From the NCBI GenBank assembly GCA_905221605.1, contig CAJNDS010002249.1, forward strand, positions 1-64,000: a stretch of 64,000 nt of DNA, written 5' to 3'. The notes under the pieces were generated by a model. The model saw only the letters and a list, made by a program, of their open reading frames with translations, searched no databases and had not been told where the DNA came from. Source of the DNA: Symbiodinium natans. Taxonomy: Eukaryota > Sar > Dinophyceae > Suessiales > Symbiodiniaceae. The number at the start of each line of letters is the position of its first letter. The stretch's first letter is position 1. Both the position numbers and the translations under genes were made by a program. Positions 1 through 9,403 of the stretch are shown piece by piece.

Positions 1-545
1 CCCCAACCCCCCCGCTTTTTTTGAGCCGTGCAAGCTTGCGTCAAAGCATATGATTCTTGTTGAAACCCATGATGCAAGCATTGAGTTTGCAAATGGGGGG
101 GGGCTGCGCCCCCCCCAACCCCCCCGCTTTTTTTGAGCCGTGCAAGCTTGCGTCAAAGCATATGAGTCTTGTTGAAACCCATGATGCAAGCATTGAGTTT
201 GCAAATGGGGGGGGCTGCGCCCCCGCCAACCCCCCCGCTTTTTTAAGCCGTGCAAGCTTGCGTCAAAGCATATGAGTCTTGTTGAAACCCATGATGCAAG
301 CATTAAGTTTGCAAATGGCCCCCCCGGTGTTGGAACCCATGATGCAAGCATTGAGTTTGCAAATGGGGGGGGCTGCGCCCCCCCCAACCCCCCCGCTTTT
401 TTAAGCCGTGCAAGCTTGCATCAAAGCATAAGAGTCTTTTTGAAACCCATGATGCAAGCATTGAGTTTTCAAATGGGGGGGGGCTGCGCCCCCCCCAACC
501 CCCCGCTTCTGAAAGCCGTGCAAGCTTGCGTCAAAGCATATGAGT
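1..545. repeat. Tandem array, about 110-bp unit, five copies
   Basis: The core GCCGTGCAAGCTTGC recurs at 25, 137, 247, 405 and 515. Each unit holds AACCCATGATGCAAGCATTGAG and then a G-run/CTGCG/C-run palindrome that could form a hairpin. The spacing of the fourth copy is longer because about 50 bp (312-361) are repeated inside it. The array touches the left edge, so its full size is unknown. Open frames across it are by-products of the repeat. Confidence 0.9.
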
Positions 546-720
546 TTTTTGAGGCGGGGTGGTGAGAGTGGGGTGGGGGGGGGTGGGGGGGGGTGGGGGG
601 GGTGGGGGGGGTGGGGGTGGGGGCGGGGGTGGGACGTGGAGGGGAAGGGGCTTACCGAGCCACACCTTTGCAAGAGGACAGGGCCGAGCCACACCTTTGC
701 AAAAAAAAAAACCCTCCGCC
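546..720. repeat. G-rich tract and short direct repeat
   Basis: Positions 563-640 are runs of G broken by single T, C or A, likely able to form G-quadruplexes. After it, GAGCCACACCTTTGCAA occurs twice (658-674 and 684-700), followed by an A-run. Confidence 0.8.
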
Positions 721-790
721 GGTTTAGGGTTTTAGGAATTAGGGTTTAGGGTTTAGGGTTTTAGGAATTAGGGTTTAGGGTTTAGGGTTT
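720..790 (+). repeat. Interstitial telomere-like array (TTTAGGG)
   Basis: Several TTTAGGG units mixed with TTTTAGGAATTAGGG variants. This is the first of the many telomere-like blocks in the window. Confidence 0.9.
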
Positions 791-875
791 CGGGGGATCG
801 TTCCAAGCCGCTGGTGTTCCGAGTTGTCAAGACGACTTAGAGGTTAGGTGTTTTCTAAGTTTTCGGCTTATATGT

Positions 876-990
876 CTTCGTAGTCCAGGGGTACTCTTTT
901 GCTGTTTTTTGGTTCAAGGTTCCCTGATTCTGAAGTAACCAACCCCAAAAAGGGTCCCTGTGTTATGTCATCGTTACTGGGCTACCAAGA
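876..990 (+). mobile_element. Inverted-repeat element, family E (copy 1)
   Basis: Ends TAGTCCAG and CTGGGCTACCAAG are near inverse of each other; the middle has GGTTCAAGGTTCCCTG and CCCCAAAAAGGGTCCC. Shared with copies at 31739, 54882 and a decayed one near 12474. Confidence 0.7.
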
Positions 991-1060
991 TGTGTACCTA
1001 CTAGAGTAGCCCTGTACTTTGCAAAAAAAAGGCAAACATAGGCATGTGACTGTTCCTCCA

Positions 1061-1157
1061 GGCAGGGCTGAAGGTGTGCGGAGGCAGTTCAGAGCGACTG
1101 GCACTGCAGGCGTTGCTGACTCACGTCGACGCTCGACGTCGCCAAGGCGCCAAGTAC
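1061..1157 (+). CDS. Exon-like island, strand uncertain
   Basis: After TCCTCCAG the frame AGLKVCGGSSERLALQALL and THVDARRRQGAK is open up to a possible GTACCA donor. Unique GC-rich DNA between telomere-like blocks. No family recognised, and other frames are open too. Confidence 0.22.
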
Positions 1158-1214
1158 CACCTACCTACTTGCTGGGGTCAACGTCAAGGTTACGTGGGTT
1201 TCAGAAACCCTGAA

Positions 1215-1256
1215 TCCCCTAAACCCTAAACCCTAAACCCTAAACCCTAAACCCCA
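1215..1256 (-). repeat. Telomere-like array (CCCTAAA)
   Basis: About five perfect units in CCCTAAA orientation, followed by a degenerate TTTAGGATT stretch. Confidence 0.9.
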
Positions 1257-1410
1257 GGGCACAAGGGTTTAGGATTCCAGGGATGAGCCCATGTTGACGT
1301 AGCACCAGAAAGAGTTATTCGTGTGGTCCTCCTGGGTTCAGGTGGTTTGGGGCATAGCGGCATAGCACCTGGTGCGGGGTTTTGGGTTGAGGGTTGAGGG
1401 GTTTTGCACA

Positions 1411-1497
1411 TCGCCCCTGCAGTCGCAGTGCAGCACGTCCACAGCCTTCTTCTGCACCTGAACTGCGATCTGCTGCCGGAAGGTCTTCCCAAGCCCT
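1411..1497. CDS. Exon-like island open on both strands
   Basis: Minus reading: KTFRQQIAVQVQKKAVDV then LHCDCRGD, with GC-ending codons, an acceptor in TTTAG at 1498-1500 and a possible GTGCAA donor. Plus reading: AVQHVHSLLLHLNCDLLPEG after CCCCTGCAG. I favour minus because of codon use, but cannot prove it. Confidence 0.33.
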
Positions 1498-1565
1498 AAA
1501 CCCTAAACCCTAAACCCTAAATCCTAACCCTAAACCCTAAACCCTAAACCCTAAACCCTAAACCC
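1494..1565 (-). repeat. Telomere-like array (CCCTAAA), about ten units
   Basis: Nearly perfect CCCTAAA repeats with one ATCCTAA variant. Lies directly against the island at 1411-1497. Confidence 0.95.
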
Positions 1566-1676
1566 TTGGCCCCGACGCCGAAAGTGCTTTCAAAGGCTCC
1601 GCCTCTTTCATTGGTTTCGACACCGAAGTTCCAGCCAAGAGCACCTGCGAGGCGTTTTCACCTGATCCGTGCTCAT

Positions 1677-1789
1677 ACTTGGAGGTGCATGGTACTTATT
1701 AAGCAATTAGAACTGTACTTATAACCCACTTTTTAGCCCCTTAAGTGCCCCAATATGGCTATAAGTACCATACCATGAACCTCCAAGTA
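1677..1789 (+). mobile_element. Inverted-repeat element, family B (copy 1)
   Basis: Starts ACTTGGAGGTGCATGGTACTT and ends with the inverse GGTATGGTACTT/CCATGAACCTCCAAGT form. The inner part also folds: GTACTTATAACC against GGCTATAAGTAC. An almost complete palindrome of about 113 bp. Confidence 0.8.
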
Positions 1790-1799
1790 ATCACTTGAG

Positions 1800-2160
1800 G
1801 ATTTTGGATCAGCGATCACTGAAGCTGCCAACAGCTGTCCTGGAGCGACGAAGATTCTCAGCCTCGACTATCACAAGGTGTGTGACAGGAATGGGGATTC
1901 GTTCCTGCGTACGCTTCGCTGGCTGAAGGAGCACAGCGAATACTTGTTTGTCGTGTGCTCTAAGTTTAGGCTTTAGTTAGGGTTTACCTGAAGGCTCTAA
2001 TGCAGTTCGTTTTTGGTTTAGTTATAGGGGATTTTAGTGTACTACCCCAAAAAGTTACTACATAGGAGCCTTTGGGTATGGCTCAGGGGTTCCGAGCTCT
2101 GCGCATCATTGAGGTTGAGAAGTTCACGTCTTGTGCGTACGGTTTGGCTCTCTATAGAAG
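1800..2160 (+). CDS. Candidate two-exon gene fragment with a family A element in its intron
   Basis: Exon 1 (1800-1952) reads DFGSAITEAANSCPGATK then ILSLDYHKVCDRNGDSF, LRTLRWLKEHSEYLFV, ending before GTGTGC. Exon 2 (2087-2160) reads GFRALRIIEVEKFTSCAYG and LALYR, after the acceptor GGCTCAG and before GTTGAGG. The join keeps phase 0. The intron contains family A copy 1. From memory, LSLDYHKVCD followed by a WLKEH..VVCS segment resembles a dinoflagellate multi-copy family with an LSLDWH-type motif. The antisense frame of exon 1 is also open, so caution is needed. Confidence 0.42.
1986..2078 (+). mobile_element. Inverted-repeat element, family A (copy 1)
   Basis: Ends ACCTGAAGGCTCTAATG and CATAGGAGCCTTTGGGTA; inside GTTTAGTTATAGGGGATTTTAG then GTACTACCCCAAAAAG. 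Same plan as copies at 18957, 23515, 43577, 48804 and 55515. Confidence 0.85.
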
Positions 2161-2221
2161 GTTGAGGTCCTATATATCCCTAAACCCTAAACCCCAAACC
2201 CTAAACCCAAGTAGTCCCATA

Positions 2222-2246
2222 TATATATATATATGTATATATACTG
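2222..2246. repeat. (TA)n microsatellite
   Basis: About twelve TA dinucleotides with a TATGTATA interruption. Confidence 0.9.
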
Positions 2247-2399
2247 TTTCGGTCCTAGAGCCTCCCAAAAGGGAAACTCCACTTGAACAGTTCATGGGGA
2301 CGATAAAACCTGTCAACACGTACTTCTAACCCAACTTCTAACTATGTTAGGGTACTTGGGGGGTTCATGTGTCTCTGTGTGTGTGTTGCAGCCACAGGA

Positions 2400-3636
2400 C
2401 TTGCATGGTACAAGTAATCCCTAAGCCCTGACTTCTAGTCTAGATCCTAAACTCCCTAAACCCTAAACTTCCTGAACCTTAAACCCTGAACCCTGAACCC
2501 AAAACTCCCTAAACATAAAGCCTAAGCTCTAAACCCCAAACTCCCTAAGCCCTCAACCCTACACCCTACACCCTACACCCTAAACCCTAAACCCTAAACC
2601 CTAAACCTTAAACCCTAAACCCTAAACCCTAAACCCTAACCCTCCGGGTGTATCTAGGGAGTCAGCTGGCATCCCCCGAGGACCCCGAGCCGCCCAGATG
2701 CAACAAGCCCAGGCGCGGGTTCAGGGTTTAGGGTTTAGGGTTTAGGGGATGTAAGGCTAGGGCTAGGGGGATTAGGGTTTAGGGTGATTAGGGTTTGGGA
2801 AATTCGAGTGGTGGTAGGGGCCCTAATGTCTGAGTAATCTTCTTCAACCATGATTCATAGGCTTCGGTCGGGCTGCACCGGCCCTAAACCCTAAACACTA
2901 AGCCCCAAACCCTAAACCCTAAGCCCTGAACCCTAAACCCCAAATCCCAAACCCCAAGCCCTAAACCCTAAACCCTAAATCCCAAACCCCAAACCCTCAA
3001 CCCTAAACCCTAAACTGAACAATGCCCCCTCATGAAACAGCATTCAGGGACTGGGAGAGAATTGCCTCATTTCTTTGTAGTGCTTTACTGCAACTTTAGA
3101 TCCTTAGCCTTTTTGGGTTTATTTGGTTTCTTAATCAGGGCAGCTCATTTTTTTGGCTACCCGACTAAGTGCAGCCAAGATTTGATTTCCCCAAACCCTA
3201 GGATTTAGGATTTAGGGTTATTTAGGGCCTATGGGGTTTAACCCTAAACACTAAACCCGAAACCCTAAACCCTAAACTGTAAACCCCAAACCCCAGAACC
3301 TAAACCCTAACCCTCCCCCCCCCCCCCCCCCCCCCCCGCCCCCCGCGCCACACCGAAAACCCGGAACGGCAACGTTGTTTCGAACCCCCCCATGAAACCC
3401 TGGACTCCCTTCCAGCAAGCCATGTGTTAAGGTTTAACCCATATATATATATATATACATATATATATATGGAAGTAGATATAGAAGTGTGTATATATAT
3501 ATATACATATTTATGTGTTTGTGTAGGCTTTGTTGTTGTCGTGGTTGCATGTAGTGTGTGATTATGTAGATATGTTCGTGGACCCTAAGCCCTAAACCCC
3601 AAACCCTAAACCTTAAACCCTAAACCCTAAACCCTC
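2400..3636. repeat. Degenerate telomere-like region without a clear gene
   Basis: CCCTAAA units with many variants (CCCTGAA, CCCCAAA, CCCTACA) at 2455-2641, 2881-3014, 3240-3318 and 3590-3636; TTTAGGG at 2722-2795; a poly-C run at 3316-3337; TA repeats at 3441-3505. The unique piece 2650-2720 is open as RESAGIPRGPRAAQMQQAQ with GTTTAGGG at its right edge, a weak exon candidate. Confidence 0.75.
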
Positions 3637-3638
3637 AG

Positions 3639-3736
3639 GTTTACTGTCGGGTAGCTTCGAAAATCCCGAAAGTCTCTGCAAAAACCGATGGCAGGGCGCA
3701 CCCAGGCGCACCGGGTCCAGGCCCAGCAGGGGTCGG
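3639..3736 (+). CDS. Exon-like island between inward CCCTAAA and outward TTTAGGG
   Basis: After CCCTCAG the frame LLSGSFENPESLCKNRWQG is open, running to GGTCGGG before GTTTAGGG. Unique sequence of about 100 bp with telomere-like repeats on both sides. No family recognised. Confidence 0.25.
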
Positions 3737-3737
3737 G

Positions 3738-3805
3738 GGTTTAGGGTTTAGGGTTTAGGGTTTAGGGTTTAGGGTTTTGAGTTTAGGGTTTAGGGTTGAG
3801 GGTAG
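3738..3805 (+). repeat. Telomere-like array (TTTAGGG)
   Basis: About seven units, then a degenerate tail; directly follows the island at 3639-3736. Confidence 0.93.
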
Positions 3806-4018
3806 CGCGCTTTTGCCCTTTGTTCTCTGCGGAGGGGGAGGGGGTGGGGTGGAGGGGGGAAAGGGAGGTTGGGGTTGGGGCTGGCTAGGTGAAAAGCACA
3901 TTGAACATCAAGAATCTTCGGAGTGTCGGGTTTAGGCATTTATGGCTTGGGGTGAAACCAGAATTGCACCTTCAACCTCATGAGGAGCCAAGGGCCAAGG
4001 GGGGGGGGGGGGGGGGGT

Positions 4019-4178
4019 ACGGGAGGGGTCTGTACGGGCCCATATTCCCCAAAAAGGGCCGAAAACGGACTCGGTTGCAGCATGAGCTCTTTTTTGGCTC
4101 GCTTGTCGTTACTTGGGCAGTACGTTTGACAACACGTCCGGCCGGCAAATCAACAGTTCCCGAGTATAAGCACTACCT
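4019..4178 (+). CDS. Exon-like open frame after a G-run
   Basis: Open frame YGRGLYGPIFPKKGRKRTR then LQHELFFGSLVVTWAVRLTT and PEYKHYLK. It ends where family L element copy 1 begins. Basic and hydrophobic parts look protein-like, but no family is recognised. Confidence 0.3.
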
Positions 4179-4271
4179 CAAGAACCCCAAACCTACTTGT
4201 TTGTAGGTTACCTAACATTCCTACAAGGAGGTGTAGATGAAGTACCTACAAAAAAGTAGGTTTTGGGTTCT
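4176..4271 (+). mobile_element. Inverted-repeat element, family L (copy 1)
   Basis: Ends CAAGAACCCCAAACCTACTT and AAGTAGGTTTTGGGTTCT are inverse of each other. A second copy is at 32730-32833 and a partial one near 18120-18233. Confidence 0.75.
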
Positions 4272-4343
4272 AAATCCTAAACCCTAAACCCTAAACCCTA
4301 AACCCTAAACCCTAAACCCTAAACCCTAAACCCTAAACCCTTG
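4267..4343 (-). repeat. Telomere-like array (CCCTAAA), about ten units
   Basis: Starts at the very end of family L copy 1, whose end GGTTCTAAATCC leads into CCCTAAA. Confidence 0.95.
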
Positions 4344-4349
4344 GCTTAG

Positions 4350-4430
4350 GGAATACGACTGGCAGGCTCCGACGGAGGAGAGCATACCAGTGCCTGTGAC
4401 GGAAGGGGACCTTGGGTTTCATCCTCTAGT
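4350..4430. CDS. Exon-like island, probably plus strand
   Basis: Plus reading after GGCTTAG: EYDWQAPTEESIPVPVTEG then DLGFHPL, with GTGGCC as a possible donor. Acidic and soluble in character. The minus frame (MKPKVPFRHRHWYALLRR) is open too. Confidence 0.35.
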
Positions 4431-4472
4431 GGCCCTTACACCCCCCCCCCCCCACCCCACGCACTTATTCAT

Positions 4473-4475
4473 GGT

Positions 4476-4506
<31 letters not shown>

Positions 4507-4600
4507 ACTGTATGTGAACATGTATATATATATATATATATATATACATATGTATATAATTTATATATAGAGAGAGAGGGAGAGATAGAGAAGGAGGAGG
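4473..4600. repeat. (TA)n and (GA)n microsatellites
   Basis: Two TA tracts (4474-4501 and 4523-4562) separated by about 20 bp, then AGAGAGAGGGAGAGATAGAG. Confidence 0.9.
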
Positions 4601-4734
4601 CGTTCGAAACTGCTAAGAACCCGTTGGCTAGGCAACTGGCGTTTAGGGTCTTGTTGCGGGTTGCCAGATTCGGATGCACAGAACCCCAGACTAATCTGGC
4701 GTTGAACCAGTGCCCACTATTCCAGGATAGCTAG
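4600..4734 (+). CDS. Exon-like open frame ending in TAG
   Basis: Reads EAFETAKNPLARQLAFRVLL then RVARFGCTEPQTNLALNQCP and stops. It follows a GA-rich tract that could hold an acceptor. No family recognised. Confidence 0.33.
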   Translation, partial: AFETAKNPLARQLAFRVLLRVARFGCTEPQTNLALNQCPLFQDS

Positions 4735-4976
4735 GAGTCAAGTGTCATCTGCGCTCAGAGAATGTTTAGGGTCTCGTGTTGAGGCTTGAGGGGTGTCATG
4801 CACACCACTGTGTGAAATATGTATACGGGCACCGCGCCAGGAGCAATGTGATTTGATGTTGCTTGGGCTTGTTTTTCAAGGGTGTTCGGACCATGACCAT
4901 TCCGGCATGCCTACTGCTGATGAATCCTGACAGTGCTTGATATCCAGCAGGGTGTACTGCCCTAAGCCCTAAGCTC

Positions 4977-5583
4977 TACATGTAGCTACGCCTCTGTAGC
5001 CCCAAAGGGACCCTTCATCCCCCGCAGTAGCAGCTGAGGCAAGCCTCTTCTGGACGCCGCGCAGTCCCGCGCCTGACAGTCACAAGGTTTAGGGTTTAGG
5101 GTTTAGGGTTTAGGGGATTTAGGGTTTAGGGTTTAGGATTTAGGGTTTAGGGTTTAGGGTTTAGGGTTTGGGGTAAGATATGCTGGGCCGCCAAGAGGCA
5201 TTGTTTTCAGGGATGGTCTTGTAGAGCTTAGAGCAGCCGCGCCTCAGACCCGAAAGCCGAGACCCTAATCCCGGAACCCTGAACTTTAGGGTTTAGGGTT
5301 TAGGGATACTAAACCCTAAGCCCTAAGCCCTAAACCCTAAACCCTAAACCCTAAACCCTAAACCCTAAACCCCTGATTACCTCTTACGATGCACCAACAG
5401 TTGGTGGATCACATGTTTGCGGGTTTGGGGTTGACAGGGCTTCGAGCTTCGTGTTGGATTGGCAGCCCTTTCTTGCGGTGAGCGTGCCTCGTTTCGGGTT
5501 TCGGGTAATTAGGGCATACTGAGTCTTGCAACGGAACGCACCCTCCAGCCCGCGGTTCTTGTTGTATACCCGATATAGGACTA
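4977..5583. CDS. Cluster of four exon-like islands
   Basis: Islands at about 4977-5080, 5175-5262, 5401-5477 and 5517-5582 are separated by telomere-like arrays. Minus readings: GLRGVQKRLASAATAGDEG after TGTCAG; CSKLYKTIPENNASWRPS; KGCQSNTKLEALSTP; LYRVYNKNRGLEGAFRCKTQ before GTATGC. The third also reads on plus as LVDHMFAGLGLTGLRAS with a perfect GTGAGC donor at 5478. The minus set is more consistent, but strand is not proven. Confidence 0.33.
5087..5172 (+). repeat. Telomere-like array (TTTAGGG), about eleven units
   Basis: Mostly perfect, with one GGGGATTTAGGG and one TTTAGGATT variant. Confidence 0.95.
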
Positions 5584-7430
5584 CCCTAAACCCTAAACCC
5601 TAAACCCTAAACCCTAATTAAACCCTAAACCCTAAACCTGTTCTTCAGGTAGAGCCCCTTACCCCCTAAACCTCGAAAGCACCAACCCCAGAGGCTGCTA
5701 GGATGCCCAGTGGCAGCCTTTAGGGTCTTGTTTTGTTTTTTTTTGTTGGGTTTTCTAGGGTTTTCGAGGGCTTTAGCCTTTTTGTTTTCTTATTCCTCCC
5801 TTTGTTTGCAGAGCTTTAGCAGTGTAAGCCCTAAACCTGAGCCCTTCCCAAACCTCTAAAGTTTCCCAATTAAGCCCGAAAGCAACGAGGGGCCACTAGC
5901 TTTTGTTCGGGTTGCTGGGCAGTTCCTAAACCCTAAACCCTAAACAAATCCTGGACAGCCCACAACCCTCTATAAGCCTAAGCCCCAGGAGCACGATCCG
6001 TGAATTTCGGTGCTTCGGCCGTCCTCAACCCTAAACCTACAAGAGTAGCCCGCAAGCTTTTTAGCTTCCCAAACCCTGAACCCTGAACCCTAAACCCGAA
6101 ACCCTAAACCCGAGTTGTGCTTTCAGGTCGGTCGTCTACTCCTGTGGTGAAGAAGGGCTCTGCCCAAAGCCCGAGGTTGGTGTTGCAGGGGTTCGGTGGT
6201 AGGGGAGGGTGAGGAGGGGTGTATACAAAAAAAATATCATATCTATAGATATAACTAAATAAATATATATATATATATATGTATACACATGTTTAATTCT
6301 GTTTACTCATTTAGGGAGGGAGGGAGGGAGGGAGGGAGAGAGAGAGAGAGTGAGAGTGAGAGTGAGACTGAGACACTGGAAGATTAGATTAGGGTGCCCC
6401 AAAAGGACCCTGATAACCCTAAACCCTAAACCCTAAACCCTAAACCCTAAACCCTAAACCCTAAACCCACACAGAACGCTTGCGATCCTTGCAGGACAAG
6501 CCCCAGCGCTGTGGCAAAGCCCTGTGCCACCGCCTGGGCCCTGGTCAGCCAGGTTTGCGGGTCAGGGTTTGGGGTTTAGGGTTTAGGGTTTAGGGTTTAG
6601 GGTTTAGGGTTTACTTACGTAGGGTTTAGGGTTTAAGGTTAAGGGTTTAGCCTCCAGGGGCTGCGATTCACTTGCGACTTCTTTTTCCTTTTGCTTGTGA
6701 CTTCCAGTGCCAGCGTTCGGTCGCCAGCCCCGCCTTGAGGTTCAAAACCCTCTGACCTTGAATCGTGCAAAAAACGCCCTACAACCACAAATGCTGATGG
6801 CCCGAGCGAAGCTGCCGTGGTTTGGCAACGTAAAGAGGACTGACCGTAAATCCTAACGTCGGGCCTGGCTAAAAAGCACGCACATACAGAATGCCAATAC
6901 TTTAATCTATGTTTATCAAGGGATGAAGTCTCGTACCCTATAGGGCTTAGGGCTCAGGCTGCGCGCCATTACAGCACGAGCTTCTAGACAAATCTTTTCA
7001 TAAGATAGTATAGTTACAGCTGCCTTTTCATGCCGTGGCTGTTACTCTAAGACCCGAAACCGTAAACCCCAAAAGTGGCGATGTTCCCCCCTACCCTTAT
7101 AATTACTAGCAGTCCTAGTTAGGGATTCTTAGTACCCCTCTTAGAATTCTTATTAAGGGCCGTTAGTAAGGGGACGAACGCCCTAAACCCCCAAACCGAG
7201 GGTTGAGGGCCTGAACATGACCTCTGCCCATCATCAACTCCTAAGGAGCCGGCAACCAAGCTCTGGGCCAGGCAGGTTTTCAAATACCGTTTGTCAAAGG
7301 GTTCAATTTGAACTTTGAACCCTATACCCTACACACCCGAACCCTAAATCATAGAACCCTATACACCCTAAACCCTATACACCCTAAACCCAATATACAC
7401 CGTAAACCCTATGCACCCTAAACCCAAGAC
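5584..7430. repeat. Mosaic of telomere-like blocks, no clear gene
   Basis: CCCTAAA at 5584-5638 and 6416-6470; TTTAGGG at 6564-6652; TA tract at 6253-6285; GGGA/GA tract at 6313-6375; degenerate CCCTATACA repeats at 7318-7415. The island 6470-6556 is open on plus (NACDPCRTSPSAVAKPCAT) and on minus (AQAVAQGFATALGLVLQG). 6780-6860 and 7428-7500 are open but weak. Confidence 0.75.
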
Positions 7431-7514
7431 CCTGAAGCCGGTGAAGCCAGTGGCCCGGGTCTTGCTTCGGCTAACTGGGAGTTTCGGGGCCGAAAGCTGG
7501 TTGAAGAAATGATT

Positions 7515-7640
7515 AGGGGTTTAGGGTTTAGGCTGGGGCTTAGGGTTTAGGGTTTAGGGTTTAGGGTACGGGATTTAAGGTTTATAAGGTTTAGGGTTTA
7601 GGGTTCAGGGTTTAGGGTTTGGGCTTAGGATGTAGGGTTT
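7515..7640 (+). repeat. Degenerate telomere-like array (TTTAGGG)
   Basis: TTTAGGG mixed with GGCTTAGGG, AAGGTTTATAAGG and TTCAGGG variants. Confidence 0.85.
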
Positions 7641-7773
7641 TTGGCTTGGGGTGCATGATTCCCTGCGGGCTCAGGGTAAGGTTCCTCTCAACATGAAAAT
7701 GGAAACCTTTAGTTTTGCAACAGCAGCCCCCCCCCCCCCCCCCCCACCCTGTTTTCTTGGGTTCTCTGGGCAG

Positions 7774-7837
7774 CCTGGAAAAGGTGACTCTTCAGACTTT
7801 TGAGGTCTCCGTGTGGGATCCGATGCTTCTAGCTCTG
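7774..7837 (+). CDS. Exon-like island
   Basis: After CTGGGCAG the frame reads LEKVTLQTFEVSVWDPML and LAL to a GTGATC donor, 21 codons plus one base. The continuing frame is hydrophobic. One of the more protein-like islands, with no family recognised. Confidence 0.38.
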
Positions 7838-8032
7838 GTGATCGGTATCGGCTTGAGCTTAGGGCTTAGGGCTTAGAGTTGCCGATGTTTTGGTCGGTTT
7901 CTGGGCCTTTGTGGTTCTGGTACAAAAGAGGCCTGAATAATTTGAACAGGGCATTTTTTGGGGGATATTGTCGTATGTTTATCAGGGGACCATAAGGGAA
8001 TACCATGAGCAACTACTCCTCCCCTAGATATA

Positions 8033-8128
8033 AACCCTAAACCCTAAACCCTAAACCCTAAACCCTAAACCCTAAACCCTAAACCCTAAACCCTAAACCC
8101 TAAACCCTAAACCCTAAACCCTAAACCC
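8033..8128 (-). repeat. Telomere-like array (CCCTAAA), thirteen units
   Basis: Perfect CCCTAAA array, among the purest of the window. Confidence 0.97.
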
Positions 8129-8131
8129 AGC

Positions 8132-8213
8132 CTGAGGTTTGAGAGCTGTACAGGGAAGCACTTGCAGAGCCTGTTGATTGGTTGGTCTCGGACCGTCGAT
8201 GCGTGTGCCCATA
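8132..8213 (+). CDS. Exon-like island between CCCTAAA and TTTAGGG
   Basis: After ACCCAG the frame LRFESCTGKHLQSLLIGWS then RTVDACAHM is open to GGTTTAGGG. The minus frame is also open, so strand is uncertain. Confidence 0.33.
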
Positions 8214-8446
8214 TGGGTTTAGGGTTTGTGGTTTAGGGTGTAGGGCTTAGGGTTTAGGGTAGCCTTATCAGGCAGTATGGGGGAGGGGGGGGTGTTTGCT
8301 GCAAAATGTTCGCAATGGGGCAAAGGAAGTGCTCATCTTTAGCTGTTACCTGAAGGTCAATGGGCAAGAGTTAGCAGATACATGTCAGAGGTTCTTGGCA
8401 GGGTTAGCTTTGATCTTGTGGAGTTGAGATTTCTGGGGGTTGTAAT

Positions 8447-8550
8447 ATGGGGTCAGAATTATTACTAATAGTATTCCCCTATGGTCCCTTCATAAATATA
8501 CGAGAAGAACCCCCAAAACCCTATTCTAATTATTCAGTCCCCTACAGTAG
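8447..8550 (+). mobile_element. Short element, family H (copy 2)
   Basis: Starts GGGGTCAGAATTATTACTAATAG, then TATTCCCCTATGGTCCCTTCAT, and ends CCCTATTCTAATTATTCAG. Shared with 39353-39450 and 55797-56005; decayed pieces at 7963-8030, 33851-33915 and 51147-51230. Confidence 0.7.
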
Positions 8551-8829
8551 TGGGGGTGTGACGTTCACGAAGGACACGCAGGGGTGTTCGCCTCGGTCCC
8601 GTGCGCATTTTGGGTCCAAATCGCGCTCTCGCCTAGGCGCGGCATTGCTTGAGTCAGGGCTGCTGCATTTCCTGTAAGATGACATGAACTAGGAGACTTG
8701 TGTGCGATTCCACGATGCAACCTCTGTTCTTCTTTTAGAATGGCCTTAATACTCCAGAGAAAGGTGCCTTGGTTATCTGTACCTCTTTCATGGCCTCACT
8801 CAGAGTCTGAGTATTCCGTCCATCCTTGC

Positions 8830-9403
8830 TCTTTCCCGTGCAGCTAGGAAACATGGATGTCGCAAACGGAGCCAGACCATCCCTGTTTTGCGATAGGTAG
8901 GTCCATGTCCGCTGTGCTGGAACAGCCCAACTCCCATAAACTTGCTAGACAGGAAGCTCCAACACATCCAGGTGCCCTCAAGCTTTCGATTACGTCCAAG
9001 CAACACCTACAGGACCCAAAGCGGGCCCTCATCCCCGTTCTTAGACGTTGGGTTGCCTTACCAAACCTGTTGTAAGCCATGCAAAACGGTACTGCACGTT
9101 TTTTTCTTCCCGGGTTTTTCTGGATCTCGTCGACACAAGCAGTAAACCACTCCTGGGCTAAACCCCGGTGGCAAATCCAGCAACTTCTGTCATGCCACTC
9201 TTCAGCCGAAAGCCCGTGTTGAACCCAACGGTCTCAGCAGGGAACGAGGGAATTGGGTACTGGGAGGGTGACCGGGCGTCCGGGCCTCGGGGAGTAAGAA
9301 CTAGCCAAACCTTAAGAAGCCAATCCCAAACGCTAAATGAACCTTGGGCAGCTGCAGATGCGGGTGCAGTCTTTGTGAGTTCCACGGCATATACAGGTGC
9401 CTA
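8830..9403. CDS. Unique 0.57-kb stretch with overlapping open frames on both strands
   Basis: From 8857 a plus frame of 72 codons (MSQTEPDHPCFAIGRS) faces a minus frame of 78 codons from an ATG at 9080 (MAYNRFGKATQRLRTG). From 9168 a plus frame (ANPATSVMPLFSRKPVLN) faces a minus one (MELTKTAPASAAAQGSF). No family recognised; probably exon material of unknown strand. Confidence 0.28.

Noticed and set aside
1-545. CRISPR array
   Set aside because: Units are about 110 bp and nearly identical throughout; there are no distinct spacers, and the genome is eukaryotic.
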